The notes: generated by a model from the letters alone, not told the origin. A DNA stretch of 64,000 nt from Stomoxys calcitrans (GCF_963082655.1 NC_081552.1:52108946-52172945); one strand, 5' to 3'; shown: positions 11,942 to 23,790, counted from the stretch's first letter. Made by a program: numbers and translations.

Positions 11942-12365
11942 TTTTTTTTTATAAAAATTTTAATTAAAAGTTAGTTTAAGAAATTTTTTCAAAATTTTGT
12001 TGCTGATGAATAATTTGTTCTAATTTTTGCTAAAAACAAACTTGTCGTCAAGTAATATTAATTGATTTATATTAGCTTTGGTTAAAAAGAGGGTGGATAT
12101 ATTAATCCGCCCATGCTACTATGGACATACACCTAAGCCAGTAATCGGCTTGCTGTGCGCTCTAAATACTAAATAGTAACCTCGAAAAAGAAAATCTAAG
12201 TTGGGAATTCCGTTTTGCTTACATGATCGTTAGTTATTATCTATACCACGTCCCTAAATTGGTTTATGTCTGGTATTGTGTCCCCACTTAAGTACCGGTA
12301 TCTGCTAGCCGAGAAAGCCGTCCAGTGACATAGAAAATTTTCCAATGTCTTAATTAATTCAATTA
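11942..12365. other. no recognisable feature
   Basis: AT-rich spacer between family A and the left end of the pogo-like element. No coding or RNA signal was recognised. Confidence 0.5.
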
Positions 12366-12494
12366 CAGTTGGACCTCGATTAATTCGATAATCCGTGATT
12401 AACTTTATTATTCGGAAGTATAAGCACATTTTATGATTTAAAATTTTCCTATAAACAATCCCTTAAGGAACAGGGGTAAATTTCCCACATTACA

Positions 12495-12655
12495 ATAAAT
12501 GCCGTGTGGTTCAAGTTCAAGCTCAATGATAAGGGACTTTTTAAAGCCAAGTCCTAACTGAGTGCCGCCGTGCCAAAGCTCTTTGGGGAGAAGTTTTTAC
12601 ATGGCTGCTATATCATAAATGCCGCCAGCATTAGGAGGGGATAACTATGTCTAAA
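12495..12655 (-). repeat. decayed tRNA-derived SINE, antisense
   Basis: Matches in reverse the body of the SINE at 12955-13272: 'caagctcaatgataaggg', 'gccgtgccaaagctctttggggagaagtttttacatgg' and 'gccagcattaggaggggataa'. The tRNA-like head has been lost. Much more diverged than the nearby copy. Confidence 0.65.
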
Positions 12656-12870
12656 AATTGTATATTGGGAAATTTGTGCAACACTTCGCAAAAGTATTGT
12701 GCAAAGGCTGTCTTACAGAGTAGATAACTTAATAATAAGATTTAATATAGAAAAAGCACTTTGGTCAATTGATAATGGTTGGAAAGGTGTTAGCTCTGCC
12801 GTTTTACATAATGTGTTGGAAAAGTAGCTCTGCCCAGAAAATGAATATAACAGAAATAAGAAAATAGGTT

Positions 12871-13665
12871 TAACAAGTAAAAGTTCGGCCGGTCCGAATC
12901 TTAGGAACACACCACCATGAATTCTGATAAATCATGAGAGCTATATCTAGTTATGGAGGCCACCGTAGCGCAGAGGTTAGCATGTCCACCTATGACGCTG
13001 AACGCCTGGGTTCGAATCCTGGCGAGACCATCAGAAAAAATGTTCAGCGGTGGTTTTCCCCTCCTAATGCTGGCAACATATGTGAGGTACTTTGCCATGT
13101 AAAACTTCTTTCCAAAGAGGTGTCGCACTGCGGCACACCGTTCGGACTCGGCTATAAAAAGGAGGCCCCTTATCATTGAGCTTAAACTTGAATCGGACTG
13201 CACTCATTGATATGGGAGAAGTTTGCCCCTGTTCCTTAGTGGAATGTTCATGGGCAAAATTTGCAATTTGCAATATCTAGTTATAGACTGATTTGGACCG
13301 TACTTGGCACCGTTATTGGATGTCATTATGTGCATTTCAGCAAAAGCGGATGACAATTAAGGCTTCCAGGGGCTCAAGAAGTCAAATCGGGAGATCGGTT
13401 TATGTGGGAGCTATATCCAAACCTGAACCGATATGGTCCATTTATAATCCCCAATGACCAACATCAATAATAAGTATCTGTCGAAAATACCAGGCGGCTT
13501 TCGACCGATATCGTGATTTCGACAGACGGACGGGCGAACATGACTAGATCGACTCAGGATGTCGAGACGATCAAGTTATGGGGTATTAGATCAATATTTC
13601 GAGGTGTTACAAACGGAATGACAAGATAAGTATACCCCAATCCTATGGTGGTGGCTATAAAAATT
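12871..13665 (+). mobile_element. HINE-like element, family B, interrupted by a SINE
   Basis: Starts 'aacaagtaaaagttcggccggtccgaatc' and 'acaccaccatgaattctgataa' (family B). After the SINE it resumes with 'atatctagttatagactgatttggaccg', one full unit, 'ttcgacagacggacgggcgaacatgactagatcg', and the terminus 'ataccccaatcctatggtggtggctata'. Only about 480 bp of its own sequence remains. Confidence 0.75.
12955..13272 (+). mobile_element. tRNA-derived SINE with 12-bp target duplication
   Basis: The 5' head resembles a tRNA gene, with an A-box-like TAGCGCAGAGG (12966-12976) and a B box GGTTCGAATCC (13009-13019), the internal RNA polymerase III promoter. The body includes 'ttcccctcctaatgctggcaac', 'gaggtgtcgcactgcggcac' and 'ccttatcattgagcttaaacttg', and the 3' end has a short ATTTGCA repeat. 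The 12-mer ATATCTAGTTAT occurs immediately before (12943-12954) and after (13273-13284), as expected for target-primed insertion. It codes for nothing and would depend on a LINE. Confidence 0.85.
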
Positions 13666-13749
13666 TATCTACTCCTGTTTCAGATATCAAAATGGTATGT
13701 GTATCCGACAATAAAATTAAAATTTAAAATATAATGAACGATTTAATCA

Positions 13750-14656
13750 CTGAGGAAATAACAACTAAAAGCGTTCAAAGTTCGGCCGGGCCGAATTTTG
13801 GAAATCAAGAATCCACGGTGGAGATTCTGCTAAAAATATGTATACAAACCAGTGTAGTTGAAGGGCATAATTTTATTATACATACCAAACTTCTGTCAAA
13901 CCAGCAAAAATTAAAGCTTCTTGCAACCAAACCAGTATAGTAGAGAGATCGGTTCATATGGGAGCTGTACCAGGTTATAGGCCGATTTGGATTCTACCTT
14001 GCACAGTTGCGGGAAGTCATAAAAGAACACTATCTGCTTAATTTCAGCAAAATCGAATAAAAATTGGGGCTCAAGAGTCAAATCGAGATCGATCGGTTTA
14101 CATGGGAACTATATCAGGTTATAGACCGATTTGAACCGTATTTGGCATGCTCGTTGGAAGTCAAAGCAAAACACTAAATGCCCAATTTCAGCTTGTAAGG
14201 GCTTAAGAAGTCAAATCGGTAGATCGGTTTATATGGGAGCTATATCAGGTTTTAGACCGATTCGGGCCGTACTTAGCTTAATTGTTGGAAATCATAATAG
14301 AATTTCATATGCAATGTTTCAGCCAGATCGGACAAAAATTTCGGCTTATGAGGGCTCAAGAAGTCAAATCGGAATATCGGTTTATACGGGAGCTATGCCT
14401 AAAGCTGAACCGATATGACCCATTTGCAATCCCCATCGATAATCATCAATGTTGAGTATCTGTGCAAAATTTGAAGTGGGTAGCTTTACGCGTTTGGCCG
14501 CTATTGTGATTTCGACAGACCGACGGACATGGCTAGTTCGACTCGGAATGTAGAGACTATCGAGCATGTACATACTTTATGGAGTCTTAGATTAATATTG
14601 CGAGGTGTTACAAACGGAATGATTAGATTAGTATACCCCCATACTATGGAGATGGC
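13750..14656 (+). mobile_element. HINE-like element, family B
   Basis: Left end 'aacaactaaaagcgttcaaagttcggccgggccgaattttgg' and 'gtggagattctgct'. The subterminal 'aagggcataattttattatacataccaaacttctg' is intact and serves as the empty-site reference for the MITE at 44408. Four units follow, then 'ttcgacagaccgacggacatgg' and the right end 'tatacccccatactatggagatggcta'. Confidence 0.8.
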
Positions 14657-14929
14657 TACAAAAAAAAAAAAAAAACAAGTAAAAGCGTGCTAAGTTCGGC
14701 CGGGCCGAATCTTATATACCCTCCACCATGGATCGCATTTGTCGAGTTCTTTTCCCGGCATCCCTTCTTAGGCAAAAAAAGGATATAGGAAAAGATTTGC
14801 TCTGCTATTAGAGCGATATTAAGATATGGTCCAGTTTGGACCACAATTAAATTATATTTATGTTGGAGACCTGTGTAAAATGTCAGCCAATTCGAATAAG
14901 AATTGCGCTCTTTGTGGGCTCAAGAAGTA

Positions 14930-15535
14930 AGGGTGATTTTTTTGAGGTTAGGATTTTCATGCATTAGTATTTGACAGATCACGTGGGATTTCAGACATGG
15001 TGTCAAAGAGAAAGATGCTCAGTATGCTTTGACATTTCATCATGAATAGACTTACTAACGAGCAACGCTTGCAAATCATTGAATTTTATTACCAAAATCA
15101 GTGTTCGGTTCGAAATGTGTTCATTCACCGTAACGTTGCGTCCAACAGCATCTTTGAAAAAATACGGTCCAATGATTCCACCAGTGTACAAACCACACCA
15201 AACAGTGAATTTTTCGGGATGCATGGGCAGTTCTTGAACGGCTTCTGGTTGCTCTTCACTCCAAATGCGGCAATTTTGCTTATTTACGTAGCCATTCAAC
15301 CAGAAATGAGCCTCATCGCTGAACAAAATTTGTCAAAATTTGAACACATTTCGAACCGAACACTGATTTTGGTAATAAAATTCAATGATTTGCAAGCGTT
15401 GCTCGTTAGTAAGTCTATTCATGATGAAATGTCAAAGCATACTGAGCATCTTTCTCTTTGACACCATGTCTGAGATCCCACGTGATCTGTCAAATACTAA
15501 TGCATGAAAATCCTAACCTCAAAAAAATCACCCTA
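14930..15535. mobile_element. fold-back Tc1/mariner-type derivative, copy 1
   Basis: Inverted arms of about 194 bp (14930-15123 and 15341-15535) begin AGGGTGATTTTTTTGAGG. Both arms carry the start of a transposase gene (MNRLTNEQRLQIIEFYYQN) with the start codon pointing inward. The 217-bp centre holds a mid-transposase segment on the minus strand. The interrupted family A sequence 'agaagtaaaatagagag' is known uninterrupted at 9530 (reverse), which shows a TA duplication at 14928-14929 and 15536-15537. It has no complete gene and could move only in trans. Confidence 0.85.
15124..15340 (-). pseudogene. IS630-Tc1-mariner transposase central fragment
   Basis: On the minus strand the centre encodes FSDEAHFWLNGYV, QNCRIWSEEQPEA, LPMHPEKFTVWCGL and GPYFFKDAVGRNVTVN, a stretch around the first catalytic Asp of IS630-Tc1-mariner transposases (the Asp of FSDEAHF). 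It is preceded by a stop codon and joined directly to the helix-turn-helix start in the arm, so roughly the residues between the N-terminal DNA-binding domain and the first catalytic Asp are deleted. The remaining catalytic acidic residues are absent. The open frame continues into the right arm only by chance. Not functional. Confidence 0.8.
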
Positions 15536-16785
15536 TAAAATAGAGAGATCGATTTATATGGGAGCTGTATCGGGCTATAGACCGATTCAGACCATAATAA
15601 ACACGTATGTTGATGGTCATGAGAGAATACGTCGTACAAAATTTCAGGCAAATCGGATAATAATTGCGACCTCAAGAGGCTCAAGAAGTCAAGATCCCAG
15701 ATCGGTTTATATGGCAGATATATCAGGTTATGAACTGACTTGTACCTTATTTTACATAGTTGTTGAAAGTAACAATAAAAAACGTCATGCGAAATTTCAG
15801 CCAAATCGGATAGGAATTGCGCCCTCTAGAAGCTTAAGAAGTCAAGTCCCCTGATCTGTTTATATTACAGCTATATCAGGTTATGAACCGATTTGAACCA
15901 TATTTGGCACAGTTGTTGGATATCATAACAAAATACTACGTGCCAAAATTCATTCAAATTGGATAAGAATTGCGCGCTCTAGAGGTTCAAGAAGTCAAGA
16001 AGTCAAGACCCAAGATCGGTTTATATGACAGCTATATAAGGTTATGGACCGATTTGAACCATATTTGGCATAGTTGTTGGATATCATAACAAAAGACGTC
16101 GTGCAAAATTTCATCCCAATCGGATGAGAATTTCGCACTCTAGAGGCTCAAGAAGTCAAGACCCCAGATCGGTTTATATGGCAGCTATATCAGGTTATGA
16201 ACCGATTTGAACCATACTTGGCACAGTTGTTGGATATCATAACAAAACACGTCGTGCGAAATTTCATTTCAATCGGATAAGAATTGCGCACTCTACAAGC
16301 TCAGGAAGTCAAGACCCAAGACCGGTTTATATGGCAGCTATATCAGGTTATAAACCGACTTGAACCATACTTGGCACAGTTGTTGGATATCGTAACGAAA
16401 CACGTCGTGCACAATTTCATTCCAATCGGATAAGAATTGCGCACTCTAGAGGCTCAAGAAGTCAAGACCCAAGATCGGTTTATATGGCAGCTATATCAAA
16501 ACATGGACCGATATGGCCCATTTACAATACCAACCGACCTACACTAATAAGAAGTATTTGTGCAAAATTTCAAGCGGCTAGCTTTATTTTTTCGGAAGTT
16601 AGAGTGCTTTCGACAGACAGACGGACGGACGGACAGACGGACGGACATGGCTAGATCGACATAAAATTTCACGACGATCAAGAATATATATACTTTATGG
16701 GGTCTCAGACGAATATTTCGAGTAGTTACAATCAGAATGACGAAATTAGTATACCCCCCATCTTATGGTGGAGGGTATAAAAAAA

Positions 16786-17927
16786 TACACCACAATTTAG
16801 CAATTACAATTTGTAATTTTTACTTAAGAATATGTGTGAAAACTGCCAAAAAAATTTACTTCATTATCCGTAAAGCTTTCGATCCCGAGCATTCTGGATA
16901 ATCGAGGTCTAACTGTAATTCAATGACATTTAAGTCATGTAATGGATATTTTCCGATCGATTTTAAAAGACATGATATAATTCAAGTTAATAGCCATGTG
17001 GTAACTAACACAAGTTTTGAAATTAATTTGCAATAGAACCCCGTGGGCAGGGTCAATATACGACTGAATGATAGTAACAGGCTTGTAAATAAAATCGTTG
17101 GAAATGTGCAAAGCTATAATTTCCTAATCCACTTAAGGTCAAACACCTTAGTTGCCCATAAATTAGCAGAGAGTCTGCTTAAATGGAATATAGTAAATAT
17201 AATACAAAGACAAACGAAACAAGTTCTGTTTCATAATAATACATAATTGAAGCGAAACGTTAAAACCATATGCAAATCAGGCTTGTGCGAAAAGCTAATG
17301 ATTGTAAAAGTTTCGTAAAACTGAGAGCATTGTGAAAAAACATTCTGTTAATTTATAACCAAATCTTTATAAAAATCAAAATATTGTAGTACAAAGTAAC
17401 CGTTTAAAGATAAATAAAAAGGATAAACAATACGAGTATAAATGAACTAAGATAAATAAGAAATATTATTTCTTATTATTTTTCCAAGGTTGTGGCATTT
17501 ACATTTATGGACCTTGTCTTTAATTTCAATGACGTTAATTAAATGTATCACAATTTCAATGCCAATTATGACTGGTAATGCAACCTTTAACTGAATCTGT
17601 AAACACAGTTTTGTCATTGTTTTGACTTTATATTGATATATTGTTGCACAATGGCATAAAAGTAAATTTTTTGATGCAAGAGAAATGGGCATATAGAAAA
17701 AATCTCAACATTAATATGGAATTATAAAAATTTTACAAAAAAAACTTATTTCGAGAAAAAAATTGTCCAAATTTTATTTATTTTGAACAATCTGCTGATT
17801 TTTTTAAAATTTTGTCTTTGAAATTAAATTAAATTTGAAAATTTTTAATTTTTTGGAAAAATTGTAAGTTTGTTTTTTAACTTTGTTTAACATTTTATTT
17901 TGGTGGAAAATTTTAAAAATTGTTTTT
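16786..17927. other. AT-rich, no gene recognised
   Basis: The first 130 bases belong to the right end of the pogo-like shell. The remainder (to 17927) is AT-rich, with short frames only and no recognised repeat or RNA gene. Confidence 0.5.
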
Positions 17928-18107
17928 TATACCCTCCACCATAAGATGGGGGGTATACTAATTTCGTCATTCTGTTTGTAACTACTCGAAATATTCGTCT
18001 GAGACCCCATAAAGTATATATATTCTTGATCGTCGTGAAATTTTATGTCGATCTAGCCATGTCCGTCCGTCTGTCCGTCCGTCCGTCCGTCCGTCCGTCC
18101 GTCTGTC
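17928..18107 (-). repeat. HINE family A solo end with expanded GTCY tract
   Basis: Consists only of the TATACCCTCCACC hairpin, TA-rich block, GATCTAGCCATGTCCGTC core and a (GTCY) run of about 45 bases, after which the element stops. A second, longer A element starts 15 bases later with the same 140-base sequence. Confidence 0.8.
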
Positions 18108-18121
18108 AAAAATTATTTAAA

Positions 18122-21027
18122 TTTTTATACCCTCCACCATAAGATGGGGGGTATACTAATTTCGTCATTCTGTTTGTAACTACTCGAAATATTCGTCTGA
18201 GACCCCATAAAGTATATATATTCTTGATCGTCGTGACATTTTATATCGATCTAGCCATGTCCGTCCGTCCGTCCGTCCGTCCGTCTGTCGAAAGCACGCT
18301 AACTTCCGAAGGAATAAAGCTAGCCGCTTGAAATTTTGCACAAATACTTCTTATTAGTGTAGGTCGGTTGGAATTGTAAATGGGCCATATCGGTCCATGT
18401 TTTGATATAGCTGCCATACAAACCGATCTTGGGTCTTGACTTCTTGAGCCTCTAGAGTGCGCAATTCTTATCCGATTTGAATGAAATTTTGCACGACGTA
18501 TTTTGCTATGATATCCAACAACTGTGCCAAGTATAGTTCAAATCGGTTTATAACCTGATATAGCTGCCATATAAACTGATCTTGGGTCTTGACTTCTTGA
18601 GCCTCTAGTGTGCGCAATTCTTATCCGATCAGAATGAAATTCTGCACGACATGTTTTGTTATTATATCCAACATTTGTGCTAAGTGTGGTTCCAACAACT
18701 GTGCCAAGTATAGTTCAAATCGGTCCATAACCTGATATAGCTGCCATATAAACCGATCTTGGGTCTTGACTTCTTGAGCCTCTGGAGGGCGCAATTCTTA
18801 TCCGATTTGAATGAAATTTTGCACGACGTGTTTTCTTATGATATCCAACAACTGTGCCAAGCATGGTTCAAATCGGTCAATAACCTTATATAGCTGTCAT
18901 ATAAACCGATCTTGAGTCTTGACTTCTTGAGCCTCTAGAGGGCGCAATTCTTATCCAATTTGAATGAATTTTGGCACGTAGTATTTTGCTATGATATCCA
19001 ACAACTGTGCCAAATATGGTTCAAATCGGTTCATAACCTGATATAGCTGTCATATAAACAAATCTGGGGACTTGACTTCTTGAGCTTCTAGAGGGCTCAA
19101 TTTCTATCCGATTTGGCTGAAATTTCGCAAGACGTTTTTTATACCCACCACCGAAGGATGGGGGTATATTCATTTTGTGATTCCGTGTGCAACACATCGA
19201 AATATCCATTTCCGACCCTATAAAGTATATATATTCTTGATCAGCGTGAAAATCTAAGACGATCTAGACATGTCCGTCCGTCTGTCCGTCTGTCCGTCTG
19301 TCTGTTGAAATCACGCTACAGTCTTTAAAAATTGAGATATTGAGCTGAAATTTTGCACAGATTCTTTTTTTGTCCATAAGCAGGTTAAGTTCGAAGATGG
19401 GCTATATCGGACTATATCTTGATATAGCCCCCATATAGACCGATCCGCCGATTAAGGGTCTTAGGCCCATAAAAGCCACATTTATTATGCGATTTTGCTG
19501 AAATTTGGGGCAGTGAGTTGTGTTGGGTCCTTCGACATTCTTCGTCAATTTGGCTCAGATCGGTCCAAATTTGGATATAGCTGCCATATAGACCGATCCT
19601 CAGATTTAGGGTCTTAGGCCCATAAAAGCCACATTTTATATCCGATTTGGATGAAATTTAGCACAGTGAGTTATGTTAGGCCCTTCAACATTCTTCGTCA
19701 ATTTGGCCCAGATCGGTCCGGATTTGGATATAGCTGCCATATAGACCGATCCTCCGATTTATGGTCTTAGGCCCATAAAAGCCACATTTATTATCCGATT
19801 TTGCTGAAATTTGGGACAGTGAGTTGCATTGAGCCCTTCGACATGCTTCGTTAATTTGGCCCAGATCGGTCTAAATTTGGATATAGCTGCCATATAGACC
19901 GATCCTCCGATTTATGGTCTTAGGCCCATAAAAGCCACATTTATTAATCGATTTTGCTGAAATTTGGGACAGTGAGTTGCGTTGAGCCCTTCGACATCCT
20001 TCGTAAATTTGGCCCAGATCGGTCTAAATTTGGATATAGCTGCCATATAGACCGATCCTCTGATTTATGGTCTTAGGCCCATAAAAGCCACATTTATTAT
20101 CCGATTTTGCTGAAATTTGGGACAGTGATTTGCCTTAGGCCCTTCGACATATTTCTTTTATTTGGCCCTGATCGGTTCAGATTTGGATATAGCTGCCATA
20201 TAGACCGATTTCTCGATTTAAGGTTTTGGGCTCATAAAAAGCGCATTTATTGTCCGATGTCGCCGAAATTTGAGACAATGACTTGTGTTGGGCCCTTCGA
20301 TATTTGTCTTCAATTTGGCTCAAATCGGTCCAGATTTGAATATAGCTGCCATATAGACCGATCTCTCGGTTGAACAATGACTTGTACTTATAAGCATTTG
20401 GTCTAAATCGGATGATATCTATAGAGCTGCTATGGGGTATAAGGTATGCATTTTTCACTGGATTTTGATGAAATGTGGTTTTCATTCATACCCGAGGTGG
20501 TGGGTATCCAAAGTTCGGCCCGGCCGAACTTAACGTCTTCTTACTTGTTATTGTTACTTTCAACAACTATGTCAAATAAAGTACAAGTCGGTTCATAATC
20601 TGATATAGCTGCCATATAAACCGATCTGGGATCTTGACTTCTTGAGCCTGTAGAGGTCGCAATTATTATCCGATTTGCCTGAAATTTTGTACGACGGATT
20701 CTCTTATGACCATTAACATACGTGTTTATTATGGTCTGAATCGATCTATAGGCCGATACAGCTCCCATATAAATCGATCTCTCTATTTTACAAAGGGCGC
20801 AATTCTTATTCGAATTGACTGACATTTTACACAGGCCTCCAACATATAATTTAATTGTGGTCCAAACTGGACCATATCTTGATATCGCTCTAATAGCAGA
20901 GCAAATCTTTTCTTATATCCTTTTTTTGCCTAAGAAGAGATGCAGGGAAAAGAACTCGACAAATACGATCCATGGTGGAGGGTATATAAGATTCGGCCCG
21001 GCCGAACTTAGCACGCTTTTACTTGTT
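18122..21027 (-). mobile_element. HINE-like element, family A, split by a family C element
   Basis: It begins with the hairpin end at 18122, a short GTCY tract, then five ~153-bp units up to 'aaatttcgcaagacgtttttt'. It is interrupted by family C sequence from about 19138 to 20549, resumes with 'tactttcaacaactatgtcaaataaag' and the terminal units, and ends GATTCGGCCCGGCCGAACTTAGC with TTTTACTTGTT. Uninterrupted homologues at 21956 and 63850 read straight through this point. Confidence 0.8.
19138..20549 (-). mobile_element. HINE-like element, family C, complete (near-identical to 24223-25635)
   Basis: Starts TATACCCACCACCGAAGGATGG and ends 'gaggtggtgggtatccaaagttcggcccggccgaacttaacg' with TTACTTGTT. 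Seven units carry 'atagctgccatatagaccgatcctc', 'ggtcttaggcccataaaagccacat' and 'gaaatttgggacagtgagttg'. Reading the two copies side by side shows only scattered single-base differences over about 1.41 kb. Confidence 0.85.
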
Positions 21028-21039
21028 ATTTTTTATTTT

Positions 21040-21420
21040 TTCTTTCAACCACTGTGTGAAATAAGGTTTAAATCGGTTCATAACGTGATATAGCTGCCAT
21101 ATAAACCGATCTGGGATCTTGACTTCTTGAGCCTCTAGAAGTCGCAATTATTATCTGATTTGCCTCAAATTTTATACGATGGATCCTCTCTTGACCATCA
21201 GCATACGTGTTTATAATGGTCTGAATCTGTTTATAGCCCGATACAGCTCCCATATAAATCGATCTCTCTATTTTACTTCTTGAGACCCCAAAAGGGCGCA
21301 ATTCTTATTCGAATTGACTGACATTTTACACAGGTCTCCAACATATAATTTAATTGTGGTCCAAACCGGACCATATCTTGATATCGTTTAATAGCAGAGC
21401 AAATCTTTTCTTATATCCTT
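21040..21420 (-). repeat. HINE family A fragment, truncated by the next element
   Basis: Holds the last core unit and terminal unit ('ttcaaccactgtgtgaaataagg' to 'agcagagcaaatcttttcttatatcc'). It lacks both termini: the 5' half is missing and the next A element starts inside its subterminal sequence. Confidence 0.75.
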
Positions 21421-22462
21421 TTTATACCCTCCACCATAAGATGGGGGGTATACTAATTTCGTCATTCTGTTTGTAACTACTCGAAATATTCGTCTGAGAC
21501 CCCTTAAAGTATATATATTCTTGATCGTCGCGACATTTTATGTCGATCTAGCCATGTCCGTCCGTCCGTCTGTCTGTCGAAAGCACGCTAACTTCCGAAG
21601 CAGTAAAGCTAGCCGCTTGAAATTTTCTTATCCGATTGGAATGAAATTTTGCACGACGTATTTTCTTATGATATCCAACAACTGTGCTAAGTATGGATCA
21701 AATCGGTCCATAACCTGATATAGCTGCCATATAAACCGATCTTGGGTCTTGACTTCTTGAGCCTCTAGAGTGCGCAATTCTTATCCGATCAGAATGAGAT
21801 GTTGCACGACGTGTTTTGCTATGATATCCAACAACTGTGCCAAGTATGGTTGAAATCGGTTGAAATTCATAACCTGATATAGCTGCTATATAAACAGATC
21901 TGGGGATTTGACTTCTTGAGCTTCTAGAGGGCGCAATTCCTATCCGATTTGGCTGAAATTTTGCATGACGTATTTTATTTTTACTTTCAACAACTGTGTC
22001 AAAAAAGGTTCAAATAAGTTCATAACCTGATATAGCTGCCATATAAACCGATCTGAGATCTTGACTTCTTGACCTAGAGATCGCAATTATTATCCGATAT
22101 GCCTGAAATTTTGTACGACGGATCCTCTCATGACCATCAACAAACGTGTTTATTATGGTCTGAATCGGTGTATAGCCCGATACAGATCCCATATAAATCG
22201 TTCTCTCTATTTTACTTCGTGAGCCCCAATGGGCGCAATTCTTATACGAATTGGCAGAAATTTTACACAGGTCTCCAACATATAATTTTATTGTGGTCCG
22301 AACTGGACCATATCTTGATATCGCTCTAACAGCTGAGCAACTCTTTTCTTATATCCTTTTTTGCCTAAGAAGAGATGCCGGAAAAAGAACTCGACAAATG
22401 CGATCCATGGTGGAGGGTATATAAGATTCGGCCCGGCCGAACTTAGCACGATTTTACTTGTT
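21420..22462 (-). mobile_element. HINE-like element, family A, complete but short
   Basis: Hairpin end TATACCCTCCACCATAAGATGG, TA-rich block, CTAGCCATGTCCGTCCGTCC, about three core units (one with a small internal duplication, 'ttgaaatcggttgaaattc'), terminal unit, and the end GATTCGGCCCGGCCGAACTTAGC with TTTTACTTG. Confidence 0.85.
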
Positions 22463-22494
22463 TTTTTTTAAATTAATTCAACAATTTTTTATTT

Positions 22495-22915
22495 AAAACT
22501 ATATAAAAGAGGTGGACAGGGGCCGCTCCGCTGCGCCTTCTTATACTTTATATGGAACAAAATTTTCCTTGGAATATTTATTTTCGAGCATTTAGTGAGA
22601 TACCATTCTACGCAAATATTATATCGCTTGAAAAACAGTTTTGCAATATAAGTGCCTTTATCTGAATCCCATATGATCTTCATTGGTCAACGAATTTAAG
22701 TTTGGATGTAAGGTGTACGCCATTCTTAAAATATTTTATTTCAGCCCGATATTCGCATGATGTCTGCTTTAGGGGTGTTTTCGGTGATGGGGTGGTCCCC
22801 CAGACACTTGGCCCTGAAAATATATCAGCATCGTGTTTTCTCTCAAATATCATTTATTTAAACCCCATATTGCCATTGGTTTTAAGTCAATCACTTTCTG
22901 ATTTGATTTAGCTAT
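22495..22915 (-). repeat. Helitron-like fragment
   Basis: In reverse, the left edge matches the GC-rich 3' end of the Helitron at 52542-53439 (GAAGGCGCAGCGGAGCGG); the CTAG itself is not preserved. The interior contains 'ggtggtcccccagacacttggccctgaaaatatatcag' and 'accccatattgcca', as in the tandem block at 28732-29340. No coding capacity. Confidence 0.55.
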
Positions 22916-23790
22916 GTCCGTCTGTCTTTCTGTCTGTCCATGTTAAATTGTGAACAAACTACAGGTCGCAATTTTAGAGACGAAGCCTGTTGAAATTGGA
23001 AAAAATCGGTTCAGATTTGGATGCAGATCCCATATACATATATTCTTCCGGTTTGCAGGAATAGTGCAATAAAATGGTAATTTGTTAACCAATTCCTTCG
23101 AAATTTGGCAGGATGTATTTTCTTCTAACTCCCCACATTACAGGTGAATTTCATAGAAACCGGTTCAGATTTGGATATAGCTCCCATATATATGTTCGTC
23201 CGATTTCCAGCCATATTGCAATCAAATGGATATTTGTTAACCCATTCTCTTGAAATTTGTTAAGAAGGATTTTCTCTTGACTCCCGACGTCTCTGGTGAA
23301 TTTCATGGAAATCGGTCCAGATTTAGATAGATATATAAATATCGCTCGATTTTCACTCCTAGAGCCACTGCAAGCGCATTTATTGACCACTATTCCCAAA
23401 ATTTTATACATCGCGTTCGTCGGCGACTTCCACAATGTCTAAAAAGTTTGCTCGAAATCGGTTCAGCTTTAGACATAGTTTCCATATATATGTTCGTCCG
23501 ATTTGCAGTTATATTGCAATAAAATGGTAATTGTTAACCGCTTCTGTAAAAATGTTGGCAGGAAAGACTTTCTCTTGACTCTCAACATTGTAGATGAATT
23601 TCGTAAAAAATCGGTTCAGATTTAGATACAGCTGTCATATGTGTATATCGCCCGATATTTACTTCTAGAGCCATAGCAAGCGCCATTCGTGGCAAAATTT
23701 TGCACAATGCTTTTCTCGACGAGTACATTATCTGAGAAGTTTGCTCGAAATCGGTTCAGAATTATCCCATATATTTTTACAATTTTTAGA
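22905..23790 (-). repeat. HINE-like family D array
   Basis: Opens with a relaxed core (TTTAGCTATGTCCGTCTGTC) and continues with units carrying 'atcggttcagatttggatatagctcccatatatatgttcgtccgatttgca', 'atattgcaat.aaatgg.aattgttaaccaattc' and 'ttcttctaactccc'. The wording differs from the other families though the layout is the same. The terminal hairpin and palindrome are not visible. Confidence 0.6.

Larger units (their letters stand above)
14674..16785 (+). mobile_element. HINE-like element, family A, interrupted by a fold-back mariner
   Basis: Left end AACAAGTAAAAGCGTGC, TTCGGCCGGGCCGAA and 'tatataccctccaccatgg'. Right end 'tacccccc-atcttatggtggagggtata'. Seven or so units carry 'ctctagaggctcaagaagtcaagacc' with a period near 153 bp, then a reverse GTCY tract (16612-16650) and ATGGCTAGATCGAC. 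The subterminal unit is split at 14928-15537 by a 606-bp fold-back insertion with a TA duplication. Confidence 0.85.
12366..16915. mobile_element. candidate pogo/Tigger-like element shell holding nested insertions
   Basis: The left end reads TACAGTTGGACCTCGATTA and the right end, reverse-complemented, TACAGTTAGACCTCGATTA. The two are one mismatch apart over 18 bases, are flanked by TA on both sides, and both run into ATAATCCG-type sequence. That layout is typical of pogo/Tigger members of the Tc1/mariner superfamily. Everything between consists of later insertions (SINE, two B elements, one A element) plus about 0.6 kb of AT-rich native sequence with no transposase, so the shell would be a non-autonomous element. 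The pairing of the two ends is inferred from their similarity and opposite orientation. Confidence 0.5.

Noticed and set aside
12955..13030. Genuine tRNA gene
   Set aside because: A and B boxes are present, but the 3' half does not close a cloverleaf acceptor stem and the sequence continues into a SINE body flanked by target duplications.
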